The notes under the pieces were generated by a model that saw nothing but the letters and a program-made list of their open reading frames with translations, ran no database searches and was not told where the DNA came from. Shown one piece after another: positions 25,193 to 33,227 of a DNA stretch of 64,000 nucleotides. The translations under genes were made by a program, and so were the position numbers. Position 1 is the first letter of the stretch. Every line of letters starts with the position of its first letter. The stretch is taken from the NCBI RefSeq assembly GCF_022761125.1, contig NZ_JAKWJR010000002.1, positions 124,001 through 188,000 of the forward strand. Direction: 5' to 3'. This DNA comes from Nocardioides sp. SR21 (GTDB lineage Bacteria; Actinomycetota; Actinomycetes; Propionibacteriales; Nocardioidaceae).

Positions 25193-26275
25193 ATGAACGC
25201 ACGCACCGAGGTGACCGCCGCGAAGCGGGTCGTCGTCAAGGTCGGGTCCTCGTCCCTGACCACCGCCGCGGGCGGCATCGACCCGGCTCGGGTGCGTGAC
25301 CTGGTCGACGTGCTGGCCAAGCTCCGCGCCGACGGCACGGAGGTCGTGCTGGTCTCCTCGGGTGCGATCGCCGCGGGGCTCGCCCCGCTCGGGCTGAAGA
25401 GGCGGCCGAAGGCGCTGGCGGCCCAGCAGGCGGCCGCCTCGGTCGGTCAGGGTCTGCTGGTGCACCGCTACACCGAGGAGCTGGCCCGTCACGGCGTCAT
25501 CGCCGGGCAGGTGCTGCTCACGGTCGACGACGTCACCCGGCGCTCGACCTACCGCAACGCCTACCAGACGTTCGCGAAGCTGCTCGAGCTCGGCGTGCTC
25601 CCGATCGTCAACGAGAACGACACGGTCGCGACCAGCGAGATCCGGTTCGGCGACAACGACCGGCTCGCCGCGCTCGTCGCGCACCTCGTGCACGCGGACC
25701 TGCTGGTGCTGCTGTCCGACGTCGACGGGCTGTACGACGCCAACCCGGCCGATCCGGCGAGCACGATGCTCAGCGACGTGGAGTCGGTGGACGACCTCGC
25801 CGATGTCCGGATCGGCAAGGCCGGTGCGGCTGGTGTCGGCACCGGCGGCATGCAGACCAAGGTCGACGCCGCGCGGATCGCGACCGGCGCCGGCATCCCG
25901 GTCGTGCTCACCTCGGCCGAGCTGGCCCCCTCGGCGCTGGCGGGGGAGCGGGTCGGCACGCTCTTCCACGCGACCGGCCGGCGCCGCCCCACGCGGTTGC
26001 TCTGGCTGGCGCACGCGACCGAGCCCAAGGGGGCGGTGGTGCTCGACGCCGGCGCCGTGCGGGCGGTGGTGGAGCGACGCGCGTCGCTGCTCGCGGCCGG
26101 CGTCACCGGCGTCACCGGCACGTTCGTGGCCGGCGACCCGGTCGACCTGGTCGCGCCCGACGGCACCCCGGTCGCGCGCGGCCTGGTGACGTTCGACGCC
26201 GACGAGCTGCCGGAGCTGCTCGGCCGCTCCAACGAGCGCGAGGTCGTCCACCGCGACGACATGGTCCTGCTCTAA
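25193..26275 (+). CDS. proB: Glutamate 5-kinase
   Basis: 360 residues from ATG 25193. Amino-acid-kinase domain (about 12-265): V-V-V-K-V-G-S-S-S-L-T-T, V-S-S-G-A-I-A-A-G, N-E-N-D-T-V and F-G-D-N-D-R-L-A-A-L-V-A, G-T-G-G-M-Q-T-K-V-D-A-A; then a C-terminal PUA domain (about 280-360). Phosphorylates glutamate in the first step of proline synthesis; usually feedback inhibited by proline. The usual downstream proA is absent from this window; its place is taken by a decayed hydrolase gene. Confidence 0.95.
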   Translation: MNARTEVTAAKRVVVKVGSSSLTTAAGGIDPARVRDLVDVLAKLRADGTEVVLVSSGAIAAGLAPLGLKRRPKALAAQQAAASVGQGLLVHRYTEELARHGVIAGQVLLTVDDVTRRSTYRNAYQTFAKLLELGVLPIVNENDTVATSEIRFGDNDRLAALVAHLVHADLLVLLSDVDGLYDANPADPASTMLSDVESVDDLADVRIGKAGAAGVGTGGMQTKVDAARIATGAGIPVVLTSAELAPSALAGERVGTLFHATGRRRPTRLLWLAHATEPKGAVVLDAGAVRAVVERRASLLAAGVTGVTGTFVAGDPVDLVAPDGTPVARGLVTFDADELPELLGRSNEREVVHRDDMVLL

Positions 26276-26570
26276 CCCAGCGTCTGCGCCAGGAACGTCT
26301 CCGATCGCGGTGCGCACCTGGTCCTGGTCGGGACCGTCGAGCAGGTCGATGCCGTGGGTGCCGCCGGGCAGCATGACGATGGTCTCCGGGCCGGGGTGCA
26401 GCGCCCGCAGCCTCCTCGCGTCCGCGCTGTCGAAGAAGTGGTCCTCCTCGCTGCTGATCTCGAGCAGCGGGCCCTCCCACCGGGCGATGCCGGGCCGGAA
26501 GTCGTGGCCGGGCAGGCGCAGGCCGCGAGCCAGATCGAACGGGTCACGGGCGACACGGTAGCTACCCTGA
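26272..26570 (-). pseudogene. Alpha/beta-hydrolase, 3' remnant with frameshift
   Basis: Read leftward, codons from about 26560 give R-V-A-R-D-P-F-D-L-A-R-G-L-R-L-P-G-H-D-F, then P-L-L-E-I-S-S-E-E-D-H-F-F with the family Asp and M-L-P-G-G-T-H-G-I-D-L-L with the catalytic-His region. After Q-V-R-T-A-I the frame runs on without stopping; removing one G in the GG near 26303 restores E-T-F-L-A-Q-T-L-G and a stop at 26272. The N-terminal two-thirds, including the nucleophile elbow, is missing where the oxygenase gene begins. A truncated, frameshifted hydrolase; a sequencing error would explain the shift but not the missing start. Confidence 0.7.
26563..26568 (+). promoter_or_regulatory. -10 hexamer of leaderless oxygenase promoter
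   Basis: TACCCT ends 7 nt before the ATG at 26576 with no ribosome-binding site between. Confidence 0.45.
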
Positions 26571-26575
26571 GTCGC

Positions 26576-27613
26576 ATGTTCCGGGTCCCGGGGATCGACA
26601 TCACGGCGTACGTCGACGACGGCAGCGCCGAGCAGCGGGCCGCGGTCGCGCGCGACGTCGACGCGGCCTGCCGCGAGATCGGGTTCATGCAGGTCCTCGG
26701 CCACGGCGTACCGGCCGAGGTGATCGAGGGGCTCGGCGACGCGATGGACGGGTTCTTCGCGCTCGGGGCCGACACCAAGCGCGGCTACGTGCGGCCGGCG
26801 TGCGAGAACCGCGGCTACACGCCGCCCCGGACCGAGTCGCTGAGCCTCAGTCTCGGGGTCGAGCCGGCGAACCGGATGAACGACTTCTTCGAGGCCTACA
26901 ACGTCGGCCGGGCCGCGAGCGAGTACCCCGGCCAGGAGCTGCCGCCGCAGCACTTCGCCGAGAACACCTGGCCGGACGTGCCCGGGTTCGAGCGGCAGGT
27001 GACGTCGTACTTCGCCGAGGCCGGCCGGGTGGCGCGCACGATGACCCGGATCCTCGGGGACGCGCTGGGGCTGCCGGAGAGCTTCTTCCCGGGGCTGACC
27101 GCGCCGTCGATCGAGGTGCTCCGGATGAACAACTACGCCCTCGAGCCGGGCACCGGCGTCGACCTCGACGGGGAGCTCGTGGGGATGAGCGAGCACACCG
27201 ACTTCGGGATCGTGACGATCCTGTGGGCCGACCCGGTCCGCGGCCTGCAGGTCCTCGACCGCGACGGCGCCTGGCACGACGTCAGCCCCGACCCGGGCGC
27301 ACTCCTGGTGAACCTCGGCGACCTCACCGCGCGGCTCACCAACGAGCGCTGGCAGTCCACGCTGCACCGGGTGAAGCCGCCGATCGTCGACGGGACCATC
27401 GAGCGCCGGCGCTCCGCGGCGTACTTCCACGACGGCAACCCGGGCGCGGTCGTCGCGCCGCTCGACGGCTGCGTGGACGCAGCGCACCCGCCGCTCTACG
27501 ACCCGGTCACGGTCGACGAGCACATCAGCGGCAAGCTGGCCGGCTCGCGGGCCGGGCGCCGCAACGACGCGGCGGTGCGGGAGAGCGCCCGCCTGCTGCA
27601 GTCCCACCGGTAG
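26576..27613 (+). CDS. 2-oxoglutarate/Fe(II) oxygenase, isopenicillin-N-synthase-like
   Basis: 345 residues. N-terminal DIOX_N region (V-P-G-I-D-I-T-A-Y ... G-F-M-Q-V-L-G-H-G-V-P) and C-terminal double-stranded beta-helix. The Fe(II) triad is His207 and Asp209 (S-E-H-T-D-F-G) and His264 (S-T-L-H-R-V); the 2-oxoglutarate carboxylate-binding R-x-S is Arg278/Ser280. Catalyses oxidation of a small molecule with O2. The substrate cannot be inferred; no biosynthetic cluster surrounds it. Confidence 0.9.
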   Translation: MFRVPGIDITAYVDDGSAEQRAAVARDVDAACREIGFMQVLGHGVPAEVIEGLGDAMDGFFALGADTKRGYVRPACENRGYTPPRTESLSLSLGVEPANRMNDFFEAYNVGRAASEYPGQELPPQHFAENTWPDVPGFERQVTSYFAEAGRVARTMTRILGDALGLPESFFPGLTAPSIEVLRMNNYALEPGTGVDLDGELVGMSEHTDFGIVTILWADPVRGLQVLDRDGAWHDVSPDPGALLVNLGDLTARLTNERWQSTLHRVKPPIVDGTIERRRSAAYFHDGNPGAVVAPLDGCVDAAHPPLYDPVTVDEHISGKLAGSRAGRRNDAAVRESARLLQSHR

Positions 27614-27616
27614 GTT
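27611..27616 (+). promoter_or_regulatory. -10 hexamer of leaderless EEP gene promoter
   Basis: TAGGTT, containing the stop codon of the oxygenase gene, ends 7 nt before the GTG at 27624. Confidence 0.45.
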
Positions 27617-27623
27617 CTGCCGG

Positions 27624-28595
27624 GTGCGAGCGCGGCAGCTGGTCTTCTGGGGGATCGTCGCGCTCCTGCTGCTCCCCGCCGCTGCGCTCACGTTCTCCCG
27701 GGTCGTGGAGCCCGACAGCGGGTTCTGGGTCCAGCTCGAGGCGTTCACGCCCTTCGGTCTCGTCCTGTACGCCGCCGCCGCGCTCCTGCTCGGGTGCCGG
27801 CTGCTCGTCGGACGGCGGGTCCGTTCGGTGGTCACCGTCGTCGCGGTGGCAGCGGTGCTGGGGCTCGCGCTGCACGCGTGGTGGTTCGCGCCGCGGGTGA
27901 CCGGGGCGAACCCGCCGGCCGCGGCCGGCGCCGAGCCGCTCGTGGTGATGACCGCGAACATCTCGTCGGGGGAGGCCGACGGCATCGACCTGGTGCAACG
28001 GGCCACCGAGGAGGAGGTCGACCTGCTGGCGGTGCAGGAGATCACCGCCGCCGACCTCGCGGACATGGACCGCGCCGGACTGGCCGAGCTGCTGCCGTAC
28101 CGCGTCGGCGGGCCGGGGACCCACGGCGACGGCACCATGGTGTTCGCGAGGACCGAGCTCGCCGGCGCCGAGCCGCTCGCCACCACCAACGACGGGTGGG
28201 TGGTCACGATGGGCGACCTGACCGTGATGGCGGTGCACCCGTGGGCGCCGACCGAGCCCGAGCTGTGGACAGCGGAGCACGCGATCCTCGAGGAGGCGGT
28301 GGCCGAGCACGACCCGGACCTGCTCGTCGGCGACTTCAACGCGACCCTCGACCACGCGCCGATGCGCGCGCTGAGCGACGCCGGCTACCGCGACGTGGGG
28401 GAGCTGGCGAACCAGGGGTGGCTGCCGACCTGGCCCGCGAGCGGCACGGTCGACGTGCTCGGCGTGGGGCTGCCGGCGCTGGTGCAGATCGACCACGTGC
28501 TGGTCGGCCCGGGGCTCGCCGCGCTCGGGATGCACACGGTGGAGCTGCCCGGCAGCGACCACCGGGCGGTCGTGGCGGAGGTCGCCCGCAAGTAG
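27624..28595 (+). CDS. Membrane-anchored endonuclease/exonuclease/phosphatase-family protein
   Basis: 323 residues. Three hydrophobic segments in the first about 90 residues, then an EEP domain outside the membrane (about 105-323): V-V-M-T-A-N-I-S-S-G, D-L-L-A-V-Q-E-I-T (metal-binding Glu), V-G-D-F-N-A-T-L-D-H-A and the terminal G-S-D-H-R-A-V-V-A-E. These residues bind metal and perform phosphodiester hydrolysis in the family. The substrate may be DNA, a phospholipid or a phosphoinositide-like molecule. Three-helix N-termini of this type are common in actinobacterial EEP proteins. Confidence 0.87.
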   Translation: MRARQLVFWGIVALLLLPAAALTFSRVVEPDSGFWVQLEAFTPFGLVLYAAAALLLGCRLLVGRRVRSVVTVVAVAAVLGLALHAWWFAPRVTGANPPAAAGAEPLVVMTANISSGEADGIDLVQRATEEEVDLLAVQEITAADLADMDRAGLAELLPYRVGGPGTHGDGTMVFARTELAGAEPLATTNDGWVVTMGDLTVMAVHPWAPTEPELWTAEHAILEEAVAEHDPDLLVGDFNATLDHAPMRALSDAGYRDVGELANQGWLPTWPASGTVDVLGVGLPALVQIDHVLVGPGLAALGMHTVELPGSDHRAVVAEVARK

Positions 28596-28619
28596 CGGGA
28601 CACGAACGCGCCGGACCGG

Positions 28620-28647
28620 TTTACCGACGGCGGCGGCTGGTTATGTT
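28620..28647 (+). promoter_or_regulatory. Promoter of secreted-protein gene
   Basis: TTTACC (28620-28625) and TATGTT (28642-28647), 16-bp spacer. The leader is about 48 nt and ends with GGGAGGAG, 7 nt before the ATG at 28702. Confidence 0.55.
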
Positions 28648-28656
28648 CAGTGAACA
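28644..28656. promoter_or_regulatory. Palindromic operator over the -10
   Basis: TGTTCA and TGAACA are perfect arms around a single G, covering the -10 hexamer and start-site region. A repressor bound here would block transcription. No adjacent regulator gene. Confidence 0.45.
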
Positions 28657-28701
28657 GCCGTAGCCCGGGAGGGGCCGCGGCATCTCGGGAGGAGTACACA
28701 C

Positions 28702-29280
28702 ATGCCAGCACGCACCATCGCCGCCATCGCGGCGACCGCCGCCATGGCCACGAGCACCGTTCTCGTCGCCGGAGCGCCGGCCCAGGCGAAGCCGGTCTCG
28801 GTGAAGACCAGCTACGCCTGCGCCACCGTCCTCGGTGACCAGGCCATGGACGTCACGATCAAGCTGGACCTGCCCACCAAGGTGAAGAAGGGCACCAAGG
28901 TCAAGGACCGGCCGGTCAACATGGTCGTCGTGGTCCCGGAGGGGCTGGTCGGCTCGATGCGCGACCTTCTCGGCATCTCGGCCCTCTCCGGCTCGGCGAG
29001 TGACATCAAGTACACCGTCGGCAAGACCAAGGTCCCGCTCGCGAACGTGAAGATCCCGCGGACCGACGTGCCGGAGAGCGGCGCGATGACGCTCAAGGCT
29101 AAGGGGACCGCCAAGGGCTTCACGCTGAAGAAGCCGGGCAAGTACGTCGTGAAGGCCCCGCAGGCGTTCACGTTCAACGCCAACGACCAGAACGGCAACC
29201 CGGTGCCCAGCTCCCCGTTCGGGTGCGCCCTCGCTGACGGCGCCCCGTCGACGCTCGGGACCATCACGGCCACCAAGTAG
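28702..29280 (+). CDS. Secreted protein of unknown function (DUF6801-like)
   Basis: 192 residues with a clear signal peptide, cleavage likely after A-P-A-Q-A. The mature part is beta-rich and Lys/Thr-rich, with two cysteines (C-A-T-V and F-G-C-A-L near both ends) that may form a disulfide. It resembles a family of actinobacterial exported proteins (compare DUF6801), but I recognise it only by general pattern. Own promoter with operator-like palindrome, strong ribosome-binding site and a strong terminator: a well-expressed single-gene unit. Confidence 0.75.
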   Translation: MPARTIAAIAATAAMATSTVLVAGAPAQAKPVSVKTSYACATVLGDQAMDVTIKLDLPTKVKKGTKVKDRPVNMVVVVPEGLVGSMRDLLGISALSGSASDIKYTVGKTKVPLANVKIPRTDVPESGAMTLKAKGTAKGFTLKKPGKYVVKAPQAFTFNANDQNGNPVPSSPFGCALADGAPSTLGTITATK

Positions 29281-29310
29281 TCACCAGGTAGTCACCAGGT
29301 AGTCACCACG
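29278..29310 (+). repeat. 11-bp tandem repeat (3 copies) starting at a stop codon
   Basis: TAGTCACCAGG begins at 29278 (the TAG is the stop of the secreted-protein gene), repeats at 29289 and again at 29300 with the last two bases changed. As 11 is not a multiple of three, the three TAG triplets fall in all three forward frames. Confidence 0.85.
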
Positions 29311-29312
29311 TG

Positions 29313-29338
29313 CGGCCCGGTGCTCCGGCACCGGGCCG
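29313..29338 (+). terminator. Strong terminator after secreted-protein gene
   Basis: CGGCCCGGTGC and GCACCGGGCCG form a perfect 11-bp stem around TCCG, followed by TT. Confidence 0.8.
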
Positions 29339-29381
29339 TTCGCATGCCCGCCCGGCGGTACGCCGTACGCTGGTGGGTGCG

Positions 29382-30548
29382 ATGAACAGCCCGACCGTCT
29401 ATCTCGACCATGCCGCGACCACCCCGATGGTCCCCGCGGCGGTGGAGGCGATGACGGCGCACCTGCTCGACGTCGGCAACCCGAGCTCGCTGCACGCCTC
29501 CGGTCGGCACGCGCGCCGGGTGGTCGAGGAGTCGCGCGAGCAGATCGCCCAGGCGCTGAACTGCCGCCCCGGCGAGGTCGTGTTCACCTCCGGCGGCACC
29601 GAGTCGGACAACCTCGCGGTCAAGGGCATCCACTGGGCCCGCGCGGCCGAGCTCGGTCCGGGCGCCCGGCTGATCACCTCCTCCGTCGAGCACCACGCGG
29701 TGCTCGACCCCGTGCACTGGCTCCAGGACGGCGACGAGGCCGAGGTCCGCCTGCTCGCCGTCGACGCGGCCTGCCGCGTCGACCTCGACCAGCTGCGGAC
29801 GCTCGTGACCGAGCGCCCGGTGTCGCTGATCTCGGTGATGTGGGCCAACAACGAGGTCGGCACCGTGCAGCCGATCGACGAGATCGTCGCGATCGCCGCC
29901 GAGCACGGCATCCCGGTCCACACCGATGCCGTCCAGGCCGTCGGCCACGTGCCGGTCGACTTCGCGGCCTCCGGCGTCGACGCACTGACCCTGACCGGCC
30001 ACAAGCTCGGTGGGCCGTACGGCGTGGGTGCGCTCGTCGTGCGCCGCGAGGTGGCCGTGAGTCCGCTGGTCCACGGAGGTGGCCAGGAGCGCGACATCCG
30101 CAGCGGCACCCTGGACACCCCCGCGATCGCCGGCTTCGCCGCCGCGGTCGAGCTCGCCGTGAAGCACCAGGCCGAGCACGCGTCGCGCATCAGCGCGCTG
30201 CGCGACGACCTCGTGCGCCGGGTGATCGAGGTGGTGCCCGAGGCACACCTGCACGGCGACCCGGTGAACCGCCTCCCGGGCAACGCGCACCTCGGCTTCC
30301 CGGGCTGCGAGGGCGACTCGCTGCTGATGCTGCTCGACGCCCGCGGCATCGAGTGCTCGACCGGATCGGCGTGCTCGGCCGGCGTACCCCAGCCCTCGCA
30401 CGTGCTGCTCGCGATGGGCTGCACCGAGGAGGCCGCACGCCACTCGCTGCGCTTCTCGCTCGGCCACACCTCGGCCCAGGCCGACGTGGACGCCGTCGTC
30501 GAGGCGATCGGACCCGTCGTCGACCGGGCCAGGGCAGCCAAGCGATGA
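29382..30548 (+). CDS. Cysteine desulfurase (NifS/IscS family)
   Basis: 388 residues. Class V aminotransferase fold: [35 protein letters not shown] and the PLP lysine Lys208 in T-G-H-K-L-G-G-P. The persulfide cysteine Cys331 is in S-T-G-S-A-C-S-A-G. Removes sulfur from cysteine; the adjacent, overlapping mnmA indicates it supplies sulfur for tRNA 2-thiouridine, and perhaps Fe-S clusters. A TACGCT hexamer lies 10 nt before the ATG. Confidence 0.95.
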   Translation: MNSPTVYLDHAATTPMVPAAVEAMTAHLLDVGNPSSLHASGRHARRVVEESREQIAQALNCRPGEVVFTSGGTESDNLAVKGIHWARAAELGPGARLITSSVEHHAVLDPVHWLQDGDEAEVRLLAVDAACRVDLDQLRTLVTERPVSLISVMWANNEVGTVQPIDEIVAIAAEHGIPVHTDAVQAVGHVPVDFAASGVDALTLTGHKLGGPYGVGALVVRREVAVSPLVHGGGQERDIRSGTLDTPAIAGFAAAVELAVKHQAEHASRISALRDDLVRRVIEVVPEAHLHGDPVNRLPGNAHLGFPGCEGDSLLMLLDARGIECSTGSACSAGVPQPSHVLLAMGCTEEAARHSLRFSLGHTSAQADVDAVVEAIGPVVDRARAAKR

Positions 30549-31624
30549 GGATCGTCGCTGCCATGTCCGGCGGCGTCGACTCCGCCGTCGCCGCGGCCCG
30601 CGCCGCCGAGGCCGGTCACGAGGTGACCGGGGTCCACCTGGCGCTGTCGCGCAACCCCGCGTCGTACCGCTCCGGCGCCCGCGGCTGCTGCACGATCGAG
30701 GACAGCAACGACGCGCGCCGCGCCGCCGACGTGATCGGCATCCCCTTCTACGTCTGGGACCTGAGCGAGCGGTTCCACGAGGACGTGGTCGAGGACTTCA
30801 TGGACGAGTACGCCGCCGGGCGCACGCCGAACCCGTGCCTGCGGTGCAACGAGAAGATCAAGTTCGCCGCCGTCCTCGACCGCGCGCTGGCGCTCGGGTT
30901 CGACGCGGTGGCGACCGGGCACTACGCGCAGCTGCGCACGGGCGCCGACGGCCTGATCGAGATGCACCGAGCGGTCGACCACGGCAAGGACCAGTCCTAC
31001 GTGCTCGGCGTCCTGGACCAGGAGCAGCTGCGGCACTCGCTGTTCCCGCTCGGCGACTCGACCAAGGCCGAGGTGCGCCGTGAGGCGGCCGCGCGCGGGC
31101 TGCTGGTCGCGGACAAGCCGGACAGCCACGACATCTGCTTCGTCGCCGACGGCGACAACGCCGGCTGGCTGCGCGAGAAGCTCGGCGATCGCGCGCCCAA
31201 CCACAGCGGCGACATCGTCGACGAGACCGGCGCGGTCGTCGGCTCGCACGAGGGCTCCTACGCGTTCACGATCGGCCAGCGCCGCGGGCTGCGGCTCGGC
31301 GTCCCGGCCGCGGACGGCAAGCCCCGCTTCGTGCTCGACATCGAGCCGGTCTCCGGCACCGTCACGGTCGGCCCGCGCGAGCGGTTGGCCGTGCACCGGC
31401 TCAGCGGGATCAAGCCGCGCTGGTGCGGCACGGTCCCGCGCGAGCTCAGCGGCACCGTCCAGCTGCGCGCCCACGGCGAGGAGCTGCCGGCCCGGGTGCG
31501 GGTCGGCGAGACCGTCGACATCGAGCTGCTCGAGCCGGCGTACGGCATCGCGCCGGGGCAGGCCGCGGTGATGTACGACGGCAGCCGCGTCGTCGGCTCG
31601 GCCACGATCGCGACGACCGCATGA
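30545..31624 (+). CDS. mnmA: tRNA-specific 2-thiouridylase MnmA
   Basis: 359 residues, ATG overlapping the desulfurase stop. PP-loop S-G-G-V-D-S-A-V near the N-terminus; catalytic Cys98 in T-P-N-P-C-L-R-C-N and second cysteine Cys198 in [13 protein letters not shown] and G-K-D-Q-S-Y-V-L are also conserved. Makes s2U34 in Lys, Glu and Gln tRNAs using persulfide sulfur, consistent with its coupled neighbour. Confidence 0.96.
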   Translation: MRIVAAMSGGVDSAVAAARAAEAGHEVTGVHLALSRNPASYRSGARGCCTIEDSNDARRAADVIGIPFYVWDLSERFHEDVVEDFMDEYAAGRTPNPCLRCNEKIKFAAVLDRALALGFDAVATGHYAQLRTGADGLIEMHRAVDHGKDQSYVLGVLDQEQLRHSLFPLGDSTKAEVRREAAARGLLVADKPDSHDICFVADGDNAGWLREKLGDRAPNHSGDIVDETGAVVGSHEGSYAFTIGQRRGLRLGVPAADGKPRFVLDIEPVSGTVTVGPRERLAVHRLSGIKPRWCGTVPRELSGTVQLRAHGEELPARVRVGETVDIELLEPAYGIAPGQAAVMYDGSRVVGSATIATTA

Positions 31625-32592
31625 CGGTCGCCACCGGCGTCGGGTCGTACCCGGGCGAGGACTTCGACGAGGCCGTGAGGATCGTGCTCGGCGAACTCAC
31701 CGAGCTCCCGCACCTGCCCGAGGTGCCCGGGCGCGGCGTCACCGCCGGCATGGTCGGGCGCGGGCTCGCCGTGATGGCCGAGCTCGGCGCCGACCTCCAG
31801 CCGGCGGGGTGGCGGCTCACCGACGCGCCCGGGGTCGATCACCGGCGTGCGCGGAGCCTGCTCGCCCAGGACCTCGACGCGCTCGAGGAGCAGGGTCAGG
31901 GCCTCACCGGGACGTTCAAGATCCAGGTCTGCGGCCCGTGGACGCTGGCCGCGACCGTCGAGAAGCCGCGGGGCGACAAGCTGCTCTCCGACCACGGCGC
32001 CCGGCGCGAGCTCGCCCAGGCCGTGGCCCACGGACTGGCCGACCACGTCCGCGACGTACGCCGTCGGCTGCCCGGCATCGAGCGACTCGTCGTGCAGGTC
32101 GACGAGCCCGCGCTCGCCGCCGTCCTCAACGCCCAGGTGCCGACCGCGTCCGGCTTCGGCAAGCACCGCAGCGTCGACCTGCCCGAGGCGTCCGAGGCGC
32201 TGGGGTGGGTGCTGGAGTCCGCGGGTCCCGACGCGTGGGTGCACAGCTGCGCGCCCGGCACGCCGCTCGGCCTGCTGCGCGGCGCCGGCGCACGCGGGCT
32301 CTCGGTCGACCTGTCGCTCCTGTCGGCGGCCGACCACGACGCGCTCGCGGAGGCGCTCGAGGCCGGCGACACGGTCGCGCTCGGCGTCGTGCCCGGCACC
32401 GATCCGGCCACCGACCCGACCGACGCGCGGGTCACGGAGTCGGTGCTGCGGTGGCTCGACATGCTCGGCCTGGATCCCGGCGAGGTGACCGAGCGACTGG
32501 TGCTGACGCCGTCCTGCGGGCTCGCCGGCGCGTCGCCCACGTGGGTGCGGACCGCGCTGGCCGTGCTGCGGAAGGCCGCCGGGAACCTGTAA
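31621..32592 (+). CDS. Methionine synthase-like protein (MetE C-terminal domain family)
   Basis: 323 residues, overlapping mnmA by 4 nt. UROD/MetE-like TIM barrel: T-G-V-G-S-Y-P-G start, [19 protein letters not shown] and L-T-P-S-C-G-L-A-G, which hold the zinc-binding His/Cys residues. Much shorter than full MetE (about 750). Conserved after mnmA in actinobacteria, where it is annotated as a methionine synthase; its true methyl donor is unverified. Confidence 0.85.
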   Translation: MTVATGVGSYPGEDFDEAVRIVLGELTELPHLPEVPGRGVTAGMVGRGLAVMAELGADLQPAGWRLTDAPGVDHRRARSLLAQDLDALEEQGQGLTGTFKIQVCGPWTLAATVEKPRGDKLLSDHGARRELAQAVAHGLADHVRDVRRRLPGIERLVVQVDEPALAAVLNAQVPTASGFGKHRSVDLPEASEALGWVLESAGPDAWVHSCAPGTPLGLLRGAGARGLSVDLSLLSAADHDALAEALEAGDTVALGVVPGTDPATDPTDARVTESVLRWLDMLGLDPGEVTERLVLTPSCGLAGASPTWVRTALAVLRKAAGNL

Positions 32593-32624
32593 TCACGCGA
32601 CGCCGTGTGGGTACCGCTCCTGGC

Positions 32625-33164
32625 ATGAGTGACCTCTCCGGGAAGACCGTGGCCATCATCGTCAGCGACTTCGTCGAGGAGCCCGAGCTCGTCGAACCGC
32701 GCGATCAGCTGCGGGCCGCGGGTGCGACCGTGACCATCTACTCGGTCAGCGGCGACCCGGTGCAGCTCGTCCAGGGCGACACCGAGCCCACGCAGAAGAT
32801 CGACGTGGACGGCTCGCTCGACGACCTCGACCCGGGCTCCATCAGCGCGCTCGTGGTGCCGGGCGGCACCGTCAACGCCGACCGGCTGCGCGTCGAGAGC
32901 CGGGCGCAGGACATCGCGCGCGACGTCATGGAGCGGCGGGTGCCGCTGGCCGTGATCTGCCACGGGCCGTGGCTGCTGGTCTCCGCCGGCCTGGCGCGCG
33001 GGCGTCAGCTGACGAGCTTCCACACGCTGGCCGACGACGTACGCAACGCCGGTGGCACCTGGACCGACGACGAGGTCGTCGTCGACCGCAACCTCATCAC
33101 CAGCCGCAGCCCGGAGGACCTGCCGGCGTTCATCAAGGCGATCGAGGACGCGCTCACGGCCTGA
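32625..33164 (+). CDS. DJ-1/PfpI-family protein
   Basis: 179 residues. Flavodoxin-like fold with the nucleophile elbow A-V-I-C-H-G-P-W, E-E-P-E-L-V-E-P-R and V-V-P-G-G-T-V-N-A-D. These proteins act as cysteine peptidases, glyoxalase-type enzymes or chaperones; Cys and His of the elbow are present. Separate unit ended by an 18-bp-arm terminator. Confidence 0.9.
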   Translation: MSDLSGKTVAIIVSDFVEEPELVEPRDQLRAAGATVTIYSVSGDPVQLVQGDTEPTQKIDVDGSLDDLDPGSISALVVPGGTVNADRLRVESRAQDIARDVMERRVPLAVICHGPWLLVSAGLARGRQLTSFHTLADDVRNAGGTWTDDEVVVDRNLITSRSPEDLPAFIKAIEDALTA

Positions 33165-33178
33165 CCCTCCTCGAAATG

Positions 33179-33214
33179 ACGACGACCCGCCCGAGCGCTC
33201 GGGCGGGTCGTCGT
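33179..33214. terminator. Bidirectional terminator (18-bp arms)
   Basis: A perfect 36-nt inverted repeat without spacer, arms ACGACGACCCGCCCGAGC and its complement, lies between the convergent DJ-1-like and MFS genes. Usable on both strands. Confidence 0.85.
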
Positions 33215-33227
33215 GCGGGGGAGAGGA

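Noticed and set aside
24905..28339. Very long minus-strand open frame (over 1,100 codons) opposite obg, proB and the oxygenase
   Set aside because: It is antisense to well-identified genes, low in complexity and typical of GC-rich shadow frames. Only the short hydrolase-like stretch near 26300-26560 is meaningful.
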